Assembly (NCBI RefSeq): GCF_004359515.1
Contig: NZ_SCWD01000001.1
Coordinates: 806,001-870,000 of the forward strand
DNA from: Macrococcus carouselicus
GTDB lineage: Bacteria > Bacillota > Bacilli > Staphylococcales > Staphylococcaceae
DNA length: 64,000 nucleotides
Direction: 5' to 3'
Shown: positions 19,860-29,102 of the stretch, piece by piece
How the letters are laid out: each line of letters starts with the position of its first letter
Position numbering within the stretch: the stretch's first letter is position 1
Program-made: the position numbers and the translations under genes
The notes under the pieces: model-generated
What the model was told of the DNA's origin: nothing
The model's input: the letters and a program-made list of their open reading frames with translations, nothing else
Database searches by the model: none

Positions 19860-20758
19860 TAATACTCGTCTTCACGGTAGCCGATCTGTCTGATGAAGTT
19901 CGGTTTGTTGCGCCAGTCTTTCTGCACTTTAACCCACAGCTCCAGATAAACTTTAGAACCGAGCAGCCGCTCAATATCCTGACGTGCCCGAATACCGATT
20001 TCCTTCAGCATCTTCCCCTGCTTACCGATGACAATCCCTTTCTGGGAATCGCGTTCCACGTAGATAGTTGCTTCCACTTTGACTTTCTCGTCATCCTCAC
20101 GCAGCATCTTCTCTACATTGACACCGATGGCATGCGGAATTTCCTGACTGGTCAGATGAAGGGCCTTCTCACGGATGAGCTCAGCGACAATGAAGTGCTC
20201 CGGATGATCTGAGATCTGGTCCTTAGGATAATACATCGGTCCTGCCGGTAAGTAGCCGCTGATGACTTCTACAAGCCGGTCAACGTTATTGCCCTGCAGT
20301 GCAGAGATCGGTACGATTTCTGCGAACGGCAGCAGATCCTTATACTTCTCTATCTCACTGATCAGCTGATCCGGGTGAATCAGATCGATCTTGTTCAGGA
20401 CGAGAAAGACCGGTGTCTTCGTGTTCTTCAGCATATCAACTATAAACTCATCACCACGCCCGATACTCTCTTCTACATTGATCATAAAAAGAATGGCGTC
20501 GACTTCACGAAGTGTATTTTTCGCGACTTTCATCATATAATCACCGAGTACGTGTTTCGGCTTATGGATACCCGGCGTATCGATAAAGATGATCTGTGCA
20601 TCCTCTGTTGTGAGGACACCCTGGACTTTGTTTCTTGTTGTCTGGGCTTTGTCGGACATGATGGCCACCTTCTGCCCCAGCACTCTGTTCATAAAAGTAG
20701 ATTTACCTACGTTAGGCCGTCCGATGATCGCAACAAACCCTGATTTAAATTCTGTCAT
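19859..20758 (-). CDS. era: GTPase Era
   Basis: Essential GTPase that binds the 3' end of 16S rRNA and assists 30S assembly. The 299-residue protein has G1 GRPNVGKST (residues 13-21), a G2 threonine in QTTRNK, G3 DTPGIH near residue 60, G4 NKID near residue 121 and G5 SALQG near residue 151. A C-terminal KH domain follows (about 200-295), with [11 protein letters not shown] near residue 240. The start overlaps the cdd stop by one base (TAATG), and the stop overlaps recO likewise. Downstream of cdd, dgkA and ybeY this is the standard Bacillales order. Confidence 0.98.
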   Translation of the reverse strand: MTEFKSGFVAIIGRPNVGKSTFMNRVLGQKVAIMSDKAQTTRNKVQGVLTTEDAQIIFIDTPGIHKPKHVLGDYMMKVAKNTLREVDAILFMINVEESIGRGDEFIVDMLKNTKTPVFLVLNKIDLIHPDQLISEIEKYKDLLPFAEIVPISALQGNNVDRLVEVISGYLPAGPMYYPKDQISDHPEHFIVAELIREKALHLTSQEIPHAIGVNVEKMLREDDEKVKVEATIYVERDSQKGIVIGKQGKMLKEIGIRARQDIERLLGSKVYLELWVKVQKDWRNKPNFIRQIGYREDEY

Positions 20759-21162
20759 TAATCCAAGTCCTTTCCTGAGAAACCGAGCGGCAGTAGTTCT
20801 GCCACCGTTCTTTCGATGATATCCCCTGCTGGATTTGTCATATAGACAGGCATATCATCGTCACATAGTTCTTTTAACACTTGTCTGCAGGCACCGCACG
20901 GCGAAGAGGGTTCATCCGCATCTGTCGTCACAACAATCGCAGCGAAATCCCCGGGCTTATACCCCTGTGCTATTGCAGAGACCAGGGCCGTTCTTTCAGC
21001 ACAGATCGCTTCGCCGTATGCCGCATTCTCGACATTACAGCCGTGAAAAGCCTGTCCGTCTTTAGCCAGCAGATAGGCCCCTACGTTGAATCTGGAGTAA
21101 GGTGTGTAAGCTTTGCTCTGCGCGTGACGTACTTCATGTAACCATTCCCGGTTAAATTCCAT
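20758..21162 (-). CDS. cdd: Cytidine deaminase
   Basis: Deaminates cytidine and deoxycytidine to uridine and deoxyuridine in pyrimidine salvage. The 134-residue protein matches the small tetrameric form. Zinc ligands lie in the CAERTA motif (cysteine near residue 54, catalytic glutamate near 56) and PCGACRQ (cysteines near residues 87 and 90). [11 protein letters not shown] contributes to nucleoside binding. A Shine-Dalgarno sequence AAGGAGG precedes the ATG. It overlaps era by one base, consistent with translational coupling. Confidence 0.96.
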   Translation of the reverse strand: MEFNREWLHEVRHAQSKAYTPYSRFNVGAYLLAKDGQAFHGCNVENAAYGEAICAERTALVSAIAQGYKPGDFAAIVVTTDADEPSSPCGACRQVLKELCDDDMPVYMTNPAGDIIERTVAELLPLGFSGKDLD

Positions 21163-21174
21163 TTTAATTCCTCC

Positions 21175-21522
21175 TTAATAAAATAGCATCAGAATATAGG
21201 GCAAGAAAATAATGAGACCGATCAGTGCACTCATCATGCTGGCAAGGACGACCGCGAATGCGGCAGTATCTTTTGCATACTTGGCCAGCTCATGATAGTC
21301 CTCTGTCACGAGATCAACGACATATTCAAGCGACGTATTCAGCACTTCCGTGATCAGCACTGAAAAGATGGAGATGATGATAAACAGCCACTCGAGTGTC
21401 GTCAGCCTGAAAAACATGCCGAAGCCTATTACAATCAGCGCTGTCAGTAGATGCAGGATAAAATTAACATCTCTTTTCAGCAGTGTGAGAAAACCCTGCA
21501 GCGGATAAACGAACCGCTTCAT
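21175..21522 (-). CDS. dgkA: Undecaprenol kinase / diacylglycerol kinase, DgkA family
   Basis: A 115-residue integral membrane kinase with three hydrophobic segments (about residues 25-40, 45-60 and 85-112). The family motif EVLNTSLEYVVDL near residue 60 carries the catalytic glutamates. Gram-positive members mainly phosphorylate undecaprenol, recycling the lipid carrier for wall synthesis; diacylglycerol is the alternative substrate. The start codon overlaps the ybeY stop (TGATG). Confidence 0.92.
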   Translation of the reverse strand: MKRFVYPLQGFLTLLKRDVNFILHLLTALIVIGFGMFFRLTTLEWLFIIISIFSVLITEVLNTSLEYVVDLVTEDYHELAKYAKDTAAFAVVLASMMSALIGLIIFLPYILMLFY

Positions 21523-21986
21523 CAGCCTTCACGCGTCAGCCCATATGCTGATAGAATCTGATCTTGACGGCCGAACATGACCTTTTCCTCTTCTGCTGTC
21601 AGATGATCATAACCAAGCAGATGCAGAAGGCCGTGCAGAGCCAGAAAACCGAGCTCGCGTTCAAATGAATGCCCATATTCAGCTGCCTGCTCCTGCGCAC
21701 GTTCGATGCAGATGATGATATCACCGAGTACACGCACTTCAGATGGGTCCTGAAAGTCATCCTCGCCTTCTTCAAGCGCGAAACTGATGACGTCTGTCAC
21801 GCTATCCTTATCACGGTACTGATGATTGATCGCTCTGATTTCCTCTGCTGTCACAAAGGACACAGCGACTTCAGCCTCATCGACAATCCCTTCCTCTTCA
21901 GCAGCAAACTGCAGCAGCGCCTCCACTTCCGGGAGATAGGCGGCATCCACTGTCTGACTGTCATCAATAAATTCAACTGTCAACAT
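21522..21986 (-). CDS. ybeY: Endoribonuclease YbeY
   Basis: Zinc-dependent endoribonuclease involved in 16S rRNA 3'-end maturation and ribosome quality control. The 154-residue protein has the signature [11 protein letters not shown] near residue 115, in which three histidines bind zinc. [10 protein letters not shown] near residue 63 is the second conserved block. It overlaps phoH at its start (TAATG) and dgkA at its end (TGATG). Confidence 0.96.
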   Translation of the reverse strand: MLTVEFIDDSQTVDAAYLPEVEALLQFAAEEEGIVDEAEVAVSFVTAEEIRAINHQYRDKDSVTDVISFALEEGEDDFQDPSEVRVLGDIIICIERAQEQAAEYGHSFERELGFLALHGLLHLLGYDHLTAEEEKVMFGRQDQILSAYGLTREG

Positions 21987-22930
21987 TATTCTTCCCCCTC
22001 ATATGCTCTAATAATCTTGCCGACAAGCGGATGACGTACAACGTCACTCGCCTCAAATTCCTGTATCACAATTCCCGGCACATGGCCGAGACGGGCTTCT
22101 GCTTCCACCAGACCGCTCTTCGTGTTCTGCGGCAAATCAATCTGGGTCTTATCGCCTGTGATGACCATTTTTGAACCGAAACCGAGACGGGTCAGAAACA
22201 TCTTCATCTGTGCGTGCGTCGTATTCTGCGCTTCGTCCAGAATGATGAATGCATCGTCCAGTGTGCGTCCACGCATATAGGCAAGAGGTGCCACTTCGAT
22301 TACGCCGCGTTCAATCAGACGCGCCGTATGCTCAGCTCCCAGCACATGATGCAGACCATCATAAAGCGGACGAAGGTAAGGATCGACCTTTTCCTTCAGG
22401 TCGCCCGGCAGGAAGCCGAGTGATTCCCCCGCCTCCACCGCAGGACGCGTCAGTACAATCCGCTTGACCTTGCCGGCCCTCAGACTCTTTGCAGCCATCA
22501 CGACGGCGAGGAATGTCTTACCTGTACCCGCCGGGCCGATACCGAACACGAGATCATTTTTCTTGATCTGATGGACGTATAGACGCTGACCCATCGTTTT
22601 CGCACGGATGGACTTACCGTATGCATCCTTCGTGATCTCTTCATCATAGAGATCCGTCAGATAGCTGATTGTTCCTTTTTCAGCCATCTGCGCAGCTGAC
22701 TGGACATCTTTTAAGGAGATGTTCATCCCTTTTTGAATCACCTTCAATAAGTTAACGATCACAGCCTCGGCCTTCTCGACGTTGTCATCATCTCCGTCGA
22801 CAGTCACCTGACTGCCGCGGGTATGTATCTTGACATCAAATGTCTCTTCAAGATAAGTGATATGTTCGTCGTTATTCCCTAACAGTGCCTGTGCCTCGTT
22901 AACATCTTCTATATCAATTGTATGTGGCAT
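21986..22930 (-). CDS. phoH: PhoH family ATPase
   Basis: A 314-residue PhoH-like protein. An N-terminal KH-like segment (about 20-80) precedes a P-loop ATPase domain with Walker A GPAGTGKT near residue 129 and Walker [10 protein letters not shown] near residue 228. PhoH proteins are linked to RNA metabolism and are typically next to ybeY, as here. It is the first gene of the run; B. subtilis has pgpH (yqfF) between phoH and ybeY, and that gene is absent here. Confidence 0.94.
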   Translation of the reverse strand: MPHTIDIEDVNEAQALLGNNDEHITYLEETFDVKIHTRGSQVTVDGDDDNVEKAEAVIVNLLKVIQKGMNISLKDVQSAAQMAEKGTISYLTDLYDEEITKDAYGKSIRAKTMGQRLYVHQIKKNDLVFGIGPAGTGKTFLAVVMAAKSLRAGKVKRIVLTRPAVEAGESLGFLPGDLKEKVDPYLRPLYDGLHHVLGAEHTARLIERGVIEVAPLAYMRGRTLDDAFIILDEAQNTTHAQMKMFLTRLGFGSKMVITGDKTQIDLPQNTKSGLVEAEARLGHVPGIVIQEFEASDVVRHPLVGKIIRAYEGEE

Positions 22931-22976
22931 TCAAAAACTCCTTTGTCATTGATTATCTTAAATTTACCACAGCACG

Positions 22977-23384
22977 CTATAAGTTGCATCTTACCGCATC
23001 CAGGTTCTGCTGATTCTGAAAATAGATATCAGGATTGATATGCAGCAGCATGCTGACAAACCGTTCCGTTTCAACCGGGAATACTACTATCCGGTCCTTA
23101 TCTCCAGAATATAATTCAACACCAGGTCTACTGCCATAGAGTGCGACATTCAGCATCTCTATCTGCATGATATCGATATCGATACGACTGAGACCTCGAT
23201 GCACTTCCAGAACTGTGCTGATTCTATAGTATTCCCTGAGCAGCATGACAAGTAACAGACAAGTCAGCAGAAATGTGACTGAAAACAATAGAGTGGAACT
23301 GATGAAGTAATAGAATATAAGCAGACAGACAAGTATCAGACTGATCATCTTAAACAACGGATTAATCTGGCTTTGAAACTTCAT
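22977..23384 (-). CDS. Two-TM membrane protein with PH-like domain
   Basis: A 135-residue protein with two adjacent hydrophobic segments (about residues 12-28 and 30-48), followed by a soluble region. The end of that region, IVVFPVETERFVSMLLHINPDI, resembles the C-terminal strand-helix pattern of bacterial PH-like domains (DUF1200 type). Function is unknown. It lies between the 147-residue gene and phoH, about 45 bases from phoH, and has no clear terminator after it. The domain call is from pattern recognition only. Confidence 0.6.
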   Translation of the reverse strand: MKFQSQINPLFKMISLILVCLLIFYYFISSTLLFSVTFLLTCLLLVMLLREYYRISTVLEVHRGLSRIDIDIMQIEMLNVALYGSRPGVELYSGDKDRIVVFPVETERFVSMLLHINPDIYFQNQQNLDAVRCNL

Positions 23385-23412
23385 ATTCTCACCTCTTCAC
23401 TTTATTTTAGCA

Positions 23413-23442
23413 TAAAAAAATAAGAGAGCACGGCTCTCTTAT
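23413..23442 (-). terminator. Terminator after floA cluster
   Basis: Ten-base-pair arms (23420-23429 and 23433-23442, ATAAGAGAGC/GCTCTCTTAT) followed on the minus strand by a U7-8 run. The stop codon of the 147-residue gene lies inside the stem. Confidence 0.9.
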
Positions 23443-23882
23443 CGCTTTGATTTTGGCGGAGATAACAGTTCTGCCATAATCAGTCCATGAACTAAATTCT
23501 CATTCGTGATATCAAATGTAAAGCCAGCATCTTCAGTCAGATCCTGCTCTTTGATAGCAGCCAACCGCTGGGCTTTCTGCTGTTCGGTCAGATGTGTGTC
23601 AGTCAGCACCCGCTCAATTTTATCCTGTTTTTTCGGCTGAACTTTCTCAGTCCGTTCAGCACGGGGACTTACAGTAGGTGTCTTCTCTCCAGGCGTCACC
23701 GCAGCCCTGTCAAGCGTCGTGCGCTGTTCGAGGCGTTCTATATTCGTCTGAACACGCTGCTCGAAATCCCTGACCTTACGGATGACCGGTCCTTCAGTGT
23801 CATCTTTTTTCTTTTTCTCCCATAAAGACTGTCCCACTGTAATAATGATACCGATAATAAATACGATTGTACCGATAGACAT
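23439..23882 (-). CDS. Membrane-anchored hypothetical protein downstream of floA
   Basis: A 147-residue protein with one N-terminal hydrophobic segment (about residues 3-18), then a long charged, probably coiled and disordered region rich in Lys, Glu, Gln, Thr and Pro (about 22-120), and a conserved-looking hydrophobic tail (LVHGLIMAELLSPPKSKR). Staphylococci appear to have a similar protein at this place, but no function is known. It starts 10 bases after the floA stop and ends in the cluster terminator, so nfeD-floA and this gene form one operon. A role with FloA membrane domains is an inference from linkage. Confidence 0.7.
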   Translation of the reverse strand: MSIGTIVFIIGIIITVGQSLWEKKKKDDTEGPVIRKVRDFEQRVQTNIERLEQRTTLDRAAVTPGEKTPTVSPRAERTEKVQPKKQDKIERVLTDTHLTEQQKAQRLAAIKEQDLTEDAGFTFDITNENLVHGLIMAELLSPPKSKR

Positions 23883-23892
23883 TCAGGTCCCC

Positions 23893-24882
23893 CTACTTTC
23901 TGCGTGGCGCCGGCTCACTCTGGTCCGTCAGTTTGTTGATGGCATTACGCATGCCTGTATCAGACTCAATGTTCTTCAGATTGTAGTAATCCATCACACC
24001 GATATTGCCTTCCTGGAGGGCTTTTGCCATGGCAAGCGGCACTTCAGCCTCTGCTTCCACAACTTTCGCTCTCATTTCCTGAACGCGGGCCTTCATTTCC
24101 TGTTCCTGTGCCACGGCCATCGCACGACGTTCTTCAGCTTTCGCCTGAGCGATGTTCTTATCGGCCATCGCCTGTTCTGTCTGCAGATCGGCACCGATAT
24201 TCTTACCGATATCCACATCCGCGATATCGATCGACAGGATTTCAAACGCTGTACCTGAATCCAGACCCTTGCCGAGAACTGTCTGAGAGATCATATCCGG
24301 GTTCTCTAATACGGACGTATGTGACCGACTTGAACCGATGGTAGAGACAATCCCCTCACCGACACGGGCAACGATTGTTTCTTCACCTGCCCCACCGACA
24401 AGACGCTCGATGTTGGCACGCACTGTGATACGGGCCTTCGCCTTCACTTCGATTCCGTTCATCGCGACCCCCGCAATGAACGGCGTCTCAATGACCTTCG
24501 GATTAACCGACATCTGTACTGCTTCCAGCACATCACGACCGGCAAGATCAATAGCTGCCCCTCGCTCGAACGGCAGATTGATATCCGCACGCTGAGCCGC
24601 GATAATAGCGTCGACTACCCGGTCGACGTTACCACCCGCTAAATAGTGGGACTCCAGCTGATTCGTGGTGAGCTGCAGACCTGCTTTATGCGCTTTGATC
24701 AGCGGGTCAATGACACGTCTCGGCGAAACACGACGCAGTCTCATACCGACTAATGTGCCGATGCCGACTTTAACACCGGCAGCTAATGCTGAAATCCATA
24801 ATCCCACAGGGACGAATGTAAATAAAATCATCAGAAATACCAGAATAATGCCAGCAATCACAAGTAAAGCGATTAATTCCAT
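23893..24882 (-). CDS. floA: Flotillin-like protein FloA
   Basis: SPFH-family scaffold protein that organises functional membrane microdomains. From the ATG at 24882 (329 residues) there is a hydrophobic hairpin (about residues 4-36), an SPFH domain with the family blocks [20 protein letters not shown] and [14 protein letters not shown], and a C-terminal coiled-coil region rich in Ala, Glu, Met and Gln (about 225-285). The ORF extends three codons upstream to a GTG, but that abuts the GGAGGA sequence. It is directly downstream of nfeD, as in B. subtilis yqeZ-yqfA. A second SPFH protein is encoded at 47861-48712. Confidence 0.95.
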   Translation of the reverse strand: MELIALLVIAGIILVFLMILFTFVPVGLWISALAAGVKVGIGTLVGMRLRRVSPRRVIDPLIKAHKAGLQLTTNQLESHYLAGGNVDRVVDAIIAAQRADINLPFERGAAIDLAGRDVLEAVQMSVNPKVIETPFIAGVAMNGIEVKAKARITVRANIERLVGGAGEETIVARVGEGIVSTIGSSRSHTSVLENPDMISQTVLGKGLDSGTAFEILSIDIADVDIGKNIGADLQTEQAMADKNIAQAKAEERRAMAVAQEQEMKARVQEMRAKVVEAEAEVPLAMAKALQEGNIGVMDYYNLKNIESDTGMRNAINKLTDQSEPAPRRK

Positions 24883-24899
24883 CTTGTTCACTCCTCCAA

Positions 24900-25529
24900 T
24901 TATAATGTTCTTACTACTACTCTTGTTCCTTCAACAAAAATAATGGTCACTTCCCGGTCCTTCTCAATAAATGCGCCTTCACTGACCGCATCAATCCGCT
25001 TGCCGTCAAATACAATGATACCGGACGGTCGCAGCGGCGTCAGCGTCAAAGCGTTCTGGCCGACAAGATGGCTTCGGTCGTCATGAGATGAATAACCGGC
25101 TTCCTTTGACGTTGAGTCTGTCAGAATCACATTTCTGAATAAAGGAATCTTCTTTTTAAAGAACTTCACCACTATCACCCATTCTATTGCTGTAAGTATC
25201 AAACTAATTGCGAGAAACACAGCCATTCTTGAAATATTCTCACCGATCAGGAGAAAGCTTCCCATAACCATCAGCGCGCCCAGTATTCCCAGAACGGCAC
25301 CCACAACAAATAACTCCAGTATCATGAGTACAACACCTGCGGTAAAAAGAAGCACCGAAATCATTTCCAGGTCGCCTGTCACACCTGTCAGGACTACAAA
25401 GCCGAGACTGGCCAGTATGAGGATAAAGCCAAAAACAGTAAAGCGCGGAGCATACAGCTGAGCAACTGCAGTTAAAAAAATAACGCTCATCAAGAAAAAT
25501 AACATCATCTCATAGGACGACAGTGTCAA
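24900..25529 (-). CDS. NfeD-family membrane protein (short form)
   Basis: Membrane partner of flotillins, with about four hydrophobic segments in the first 130 residues and a C-terminal OB-like NfeD domain (about 140-209, with [15 protein letters not shown]). It lacks the ClpP-like serine protease domain found in long NfeD proteins such as B. subtilis YqeZ. In-frame ATGs lie at 25559 and 25544, but a TATAAT box at 25551-25556 places transcription initiation near 25544. GGAGG is correctly spaced only for the TTG at 25527-25529, so I chose that start (209 residues). It leads the nfeD-floA operon. Confidence 0.85.
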   Translation of the reverse strand: MTLSSYEMMLFFLMSVIFLTAVAQLYAPRFTVFGFILILASLGFVVLTGVTGDLEMISVLLFTAGVVLMILELFVVGAVLGILGALMVMGSFLLIGENISRMAVFLAISLILTAIEWVIVVKFFKKKIPLFRNVILTDSTSKEAGYSSHDDRSHLVGQNALTLTPLRPSGIIVFDGKRIDAVSEGAFIEKDREVTIIFVEGTRVVVRTL

Positions 25530-25550
25530 ACTTGTCACCTCCATATCCTT

Positions 25551-25556
25551 ATTATA
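25551..25556 (-). promoter_or_regulatory. Likely -10 element of nfeD-floA operon
   Basis: TATAAT on the minus strand. The best -35 (TTAAAG at 25573-25578, 16-base spacing) is poor, so only the -10 is asserted. It constrains the nfeD start codon. Confidence 0.45.
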
Positions 25557-25616
25557 CATGAAGTGGTAATATCTTTAACCTTTTACATCACGAATTAAGA
25601 AAACTTTAAGGTAAAT

Positions 25617-25643
25617 AAAAAAGCACAGGCATAAGCCTGTGCT
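25617..25643 (-). terminator. Terminator of rpsU
   Basis: Nine-base-pair arms AGCACAGGC/GCCTGTGCT (25622-25630 and 25635-25643) with an ATAA loop (read on the plus strand) and a minus-strand U-rich tail. It lies about 30 bases after the rpsU stop. Confidence 0.9.
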
Positions 25644-25675
25644 CATCTATAATAATATCTGAGGGAGTTCAAACA

Positions 25676-25852
25676 TTATTTGAATTTGCGTTTACGTGCT
25701 GCTTCTGATTTCTTCTTACGTTTAACACTTGGTTTTTCGTAGAATTCATGTTTACGCGCATCTTGAATCGTACCACTTTTAGAAACTGTACGCTTGAAAC
25801 GACGCAGCGCATCTTCAATAGATTCGTTTTTACGAACAACAGTTTTAGACAT
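25676..25852 (-). CDS. rpsU: 30S ribosomal protein S21
   Basis: A 58-residue, strongly basic ribosomal protein read directly from the sequence. It begins [19 protein letters not shown] and ends in a Lys/Arg-rich tail ([15 protein letters not shown]), the standard S21 pattern and length. GGAGGGAGGG lies upstream of the ATG. It is monocistronic, with a near-consensus promoter (25920-25948) and a terminator. It sits between mtaB and nfeD-floA as in Bacillales; the yqeY gene that usually follows rpsU in Bacillus is absent. Confidence 0.97.
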   Translation of the reverse strand: MSKTVVRKNESIEDALRRFKRTVSKSGTIQDARKHEFYEKPSVKRKKKSEAARKRKFK

Positions 25853-25919
25853 TAAATTTCCCTCCCTCCAAATATCAACGGAACTAATTAAGACATAGCA
25901 TAAGTCTATGTACTCAAAT

Positions 25920-25948
25920 ATTATAATATAAGAGATTTAACTGGTCAA
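25920..25948 (-). promoter_or_regulatory. Sigma-A promoter of rpsU
   Basis: -35 TTGACC (25943-25948), a 17-base spacer and -10 TATAAT (25920-25925) on the minus strand. The leader is about 60 bases and holds a small inverted repeat (25893-25898 with 25906-25911). Confidence 0.85.
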
Positions 25949-25956
25949 TAGTGAAT

Positions 25957-27297
25957 TTATTTACCAGCCATTGCTGCAGGTCTTGATTTCGGCAGCACTT
26001 TAACCAACTGTCCATGGTTGACCGGATAACCGGCTTCGGTCACTTTAACCTTGACGATCTCACCGATCAGATCTTCACTGCCTTCAAACTGCACTTTCAG
26101 ATAGTTATCAGAGTAACCGATCAGCTGACCATTCTCGGAACCTTTCTCCTCTGGAATGACTTCCAGTACTTCACCTTCGAACCTGCTTGCATATTCTTTC
26201 GCCAGCTGATCAGAAAGGCTGATTAAACGATGGACACGATCATTTTTGACAGCTTCATCAATCTGGTCGGTCATCCGTGCTGCCGGAGTACCGGTACGCA
26301 TAGAATAAGGAAAGACATGCAGCTCAGAGAATTTATGCGCTTCAATGAAGTGATAAGTCTCCATAAACTCCTCTTCAGTCTCTCCCGGGAAACCGACGAT
26401 GACATCACTCGTCACCGCAAGTCCAGGCATGATCGCATGCAGTTTAGTCAGCCGTTCTGAGAAATGAGCCATCGTATATTTACGGCGCATCCGTTTCAGG
26501 ACTGTGTCACTGCCTGATTGAAGCGGAATATGCAGATGCCGAACAACCTTTGTACTCTTATCAATGACATCAATCACTTCATCCGTCAGCTGACTTGCTT
26601 CAATTGAAGAAATACGGATACGTTTAAGTCCTTGAATCGTCTCGAGATCCCGGAGTAACTGCGCTAAATTGTAATTCTTTAAATCTTCACCGTAGCCACC
26701 AGTGTGAATACCCGTCAGAACGATTTCCTGGTAGCCTGAATCCACGAGCTGAGTCGCCTGTCTCACGACTTCCTGCGGATCACGCGAACGCATCAGTCCA
26801 CGTGCCCAAGGGATGATACAGAATGTACAGAAGTTATTACAGCCTTCCTGAATCTTCAGGGATGCACGCGTTCTATCCGTGAAATAAGGTACATCAAGCT
26901 CTTCATAAGTTCGGTTTTTCATGATGTTTGTCACGCCGTTGATCGGCTGACGCACACTTTTATAGGCTTCAATATAAGGCAGCATCTTATTGCGGTCCTG
27001 CGTGCCGACCACGATATCCACACCCGGGATATCCATGATTTCAGCAGAAGAGGTCTGCGCGTAGCAGCCTGTCACGCAGATAACCGCATCCGGATTGCGA
27101 CGGATCGCACGGCGGATGACCTGCCGGCTTTTCTTATCGCCTGTGTTGGTGACGGTACATGTATTAATGACATAGACATCAGCATTGGTCTCAAAGTCAA
27201 CGCGGTCGTAACCGGCGTCCTTGAATAACTGCCAGATGGCTTCTGTCTCATAATGATTGACTTTACAGCCTAATGTATGGAATGCAACTGTTGACAT
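25957..27297 (-). CDS. mtaB: tRNA t6A37 methylthiotransferase MtaB
   Basis: Radical-SAM enzyme (YqeV) that converts t6A37 to ms2t6A in ANN-decoding tRNAs. The 446-residue protein has three parts: N-terminal UPF0004 domain with a [4Fe-4S] cluster (cysteines in TLGCKVN, NTCTVTN and VTGCYAQ), a radical-SAM core with CNNFCTFC (CX3CX2C) near residue 150, and a C-terminal TRAM domain (about 375-435). Start chosen as the ATG at 27297 with GAGGTGG upstream; the GTG at 27306 lies within that site. It is downstream of rsmE but separated by a terminator, so it likely has its own promoter (a TATAAT lies at 27375-27380). Confidence 0.96.
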   Translation of the reverse strand: MSTVAFHTLGCKVNHYETEAIWQLFKDAGYDRVDFETNADVYVINTCTVTNTGDKKSRQVIRRAIRRNPDAVICVTGCYAQTSSAEIMDIPGVDIVVGTQDRNKMLPYIEAYKSVRQPINGVTNIMKNRTYEELDVPYFTDRTRASLKIQEGCNNFCTFCIIPWARGLMRSRDPQEVVRQATQLVDSGYQEIVLTGIHTGGYGEDLKNYNLAQLLRDLETIQGLKRIRISSIEASQLTDEVIDVIDKSTKVVRHLHIPLQSGSDTVLKRMRRKYTMAHFSERLTKLHAIMPGLAVTSDVIVGFPGETEEEFMETYHFIEAHKFSELHVFPYSMRTGTPAARMTDQIDEAVKNDRVHRLISLSDQLAKEYASRFEGEVLEVIPEEKGSENGQLIGYSDNYLKVQFEGSEDLIGEIVKVKVTEAGYPVNHGQLVKVLPKSRPAAMAGK

Positions 27298-27402
27298 AGA
27301 GTCCACCTCTTTACTTCTGATTACTTGTTTATAAATTCATACAGCTTTTCGATAACCTTAACATTTTACTATTTATTATACATTAAAATCAAGAGGAGAT
27401 AA

Positions 27403-27433
27403 TTAAAAAGACAGGATTCCTCGGAATCCTGTC
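27403..27433 (-). terminator. Terminator of the hrcA-dnaK operon (after rsmE)
   Basis: Eleven-base-pair arms GACAGGATTCC/GGAATCCTGTC (27410-27420 and 27423-27433), followed on the minus strand by U5. It abuts the rsmE stop codon. Confidence 0.92.
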
Positions 27434-28168
27434 TTACTGCTCAAGCAGCTCAAGGTGATAACTCACAGCTGACAAAGCATACAGCGGTGCCGTCTCAGCA
27501 CGTAGTATCCGCGGTCCGAGTCCAACCTGTACGCCTTCAAGCAGGTTGATCTCCTTCTCGCTGAGTCCACCTTCAGGACCAAAGACCATCAGCACACGGT
27601 CATCCGGTCTGAATGATTTGAGTGCCTGCTGCAAGGCGCGCTGTTCATGGTTCTTCGCACTTTCTTCGTAAGCGATGATGATATGATCGAAATCTCGGGA
27701 TATATTATTCAGCTCGCCTATAAAATCAATCTCCGGAATATGCTGACGATAGCTCTGCTCAGCCGCTTCTTTAATGATTTTGCGGAAGCGTTCCAGACGT
27801 TTGTCCGCCTTCCGTTCATCCCACTTAACCACTGAGAACTCACCCTGAAACGGTATAAAGGCTCCTGCACCCAGTTCTGTTGCCTTCTGCAGCATCCATT
27901 CATATTTATCATTCTTCAGAATACCGCTCGCGATTGTTATCTGGACAGGTAGTTCAGTTAAGAGATCGAGCGCTTCCTGTACTTTCACTTCGATCCCTTC
28001 TGTCATGCTGGCAATGGCCGCTTTAAAGCTGCCATTGCTGAAATTGATAATCAGTTCATCGCCGACATTCTGCCGCATCACGTTCTTGATATGATGGACA
28101 TCGTCTTTTGAGGATATGAGGAACAGACTGCCGACTTCTGCTCTCTCTTCGAGAAAATAGCGCTGCAT
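27434..28168 (-). CDS. rsmE: 16S rRNA (uracil(1498)-N3)-methyltransferase
   Basis: SPOUT-class methyltransferase that modifies U1498 in 16S rRNA. The 244-residue protein has an N-terminal PUA-like domain (about 1-70) and a C-terminal trefoil-knot domain with the signatures KATELG near residue 94, MVFGPEGGLSEKE near residue 191 and LGPRILRAETAPLYA near residue 216. The ATG at 28168 overlaps the prmA stop by one base (TGATG), with GGAAGGTG upstream. It ends the heat-shock operon, as in B. subtilis hrcA-grpE-dnaK-dnaJ-yqeT-yqeU. Confidence 0.95.
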   Translation of the reverse strand: MQRYFLEERAEVGSLFLISSKDDVHHIKNVMRQNVGDELIINFSNGSFKAAIASMTEGIEVKVQEALDLLTELPVQITIASGILKNDKYEWMLQKATELGAGAFIPFQGEFSVVKWDERKADKRLERFRKIIKEAAEQSYRQHIPEIDFIGELNNISRDFDHIIIAYEESAKNHEQRALQQALKSFRPDDRVLMVFGPEGGLSEKEINLLEGVQVGLGPRILRAETAPLYALSAVSYHLELLEQ

Positions 28169-29100
28169 CACTGCACCTTCCGGGCAAGGATGGCCACCCA
28201 GCCTTTTTCACGCATAACAGTAACTACTTTAAAGCCTGCAGCTATCATATGGTCAGTAATCAGCTTTTCCTTCTCGTCGATGATGCCTGAAGCGATGAAC
28301 AGTCCATCTTCATTCAGCAGGTTGAAGGCATCATCTACCATCAGGTCAACGATATGGGCGAGTATATTCGCAATGACGACATCCCGCGTTTCTGTTTCAC
28401 AGACCAGCAGGTTGCCTGTATCTGTTTCAATCGCGTCCTGACAGTGATTGATTGCAAAGTTCTCCTCTGCCACTCTGACAGCGACCTTATCCAAATCTAC
28501 AGCACGGATAGGCGCCGCGCCCATGCGGTGAGCTGCAATACTTAAGATACCTGAACCCGTACCGACATCGATGACAGACATCCCCGGCTTCACGTACTGT
28601 TCCACTAAACGCAGACACATGGATGTCGTTGCATGGTCACCTGTACCGAAAGCCATCCCTGGATCCAGCTGAATGACTTCCTCATCATCCTCTGCCTGAT
28701 AATCTTCCCAGCTCGGGACAACCGTGAATTTCTCTGAAGCTTTGAAGGCGTGAAAATGATTCTTCCACTCATTCTCCCAGTCCGCGTCCTTGATAGCCGC
28801 TGTCGAAATTTCGAAACGCGTGACTTCAACGTCATGCAGGGAGTAAACTGCCTGCTCAATCTCCGTCAGAAGTCTGTCGTTGTAATCAAACTGGCTGTAG
28901 TAACATTTCACGCGCACATCCTGATCAGGATAGTCAGCGGGATTCAGCTCATAGATTTCACCGAAAGTCTCTATGCGGCCTTTCTGCAGTTCCAGACTGT
29001 CCTCGATGACAATACCGTTAGCACCTAATTCATTCAGGATATCTGCTATGAAAGGCTCCACTTCGTGATTGATCATCAGCGTAATCTCTTTATAATCCAT
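28168..29100 (-). CDS. prmA: Ribosomal protein L11 methyltransferase
   Basis: SAM-dependent enzyme that trimethylates ribosomal protein L11. The 310-residue protein has an N-terminal substrate-recognition domain (about 1-100) and a Rossmann methyltransferase domain with the SAM motif VIDVGTGSGILSIAA near residue 176, the preceding DPGMAFGTGDHATT, and NILAHI near residue 240. GAGGAG lies upstream of the ATG. It starts two bases after dnaJ and overlaps rsmE by one base. Confidence 0.95.
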   Translation of the reverse strand: MDYKEITLMINHEVEPFIADILNELGANGIVIEDSLELQKGRIETFGEIYELNPADYPDQDVRVKCYYSQFDYNDRLLTEIEQAVYSLHDVEVTRFEISTAAIKDADWENEWKNHFHAFKASEKFTVVPSWEDYQAEDDEEVIQLDPGMAFGTGDHATTSMCLRLVEQYVKPGMSVIDVGTGSGILSIAAHRMGAAPIRAVDLDKVAVRVAEENFAINHCQDAIETDTGNLLVCETETRDVVIANILAHIVDLMVDDAFNLLNEDGLFIASGIIDEKEKLITDHMIAAGFKVVTVMREKGWVAILARKVQ

Positions 29101-29102
29101 CT

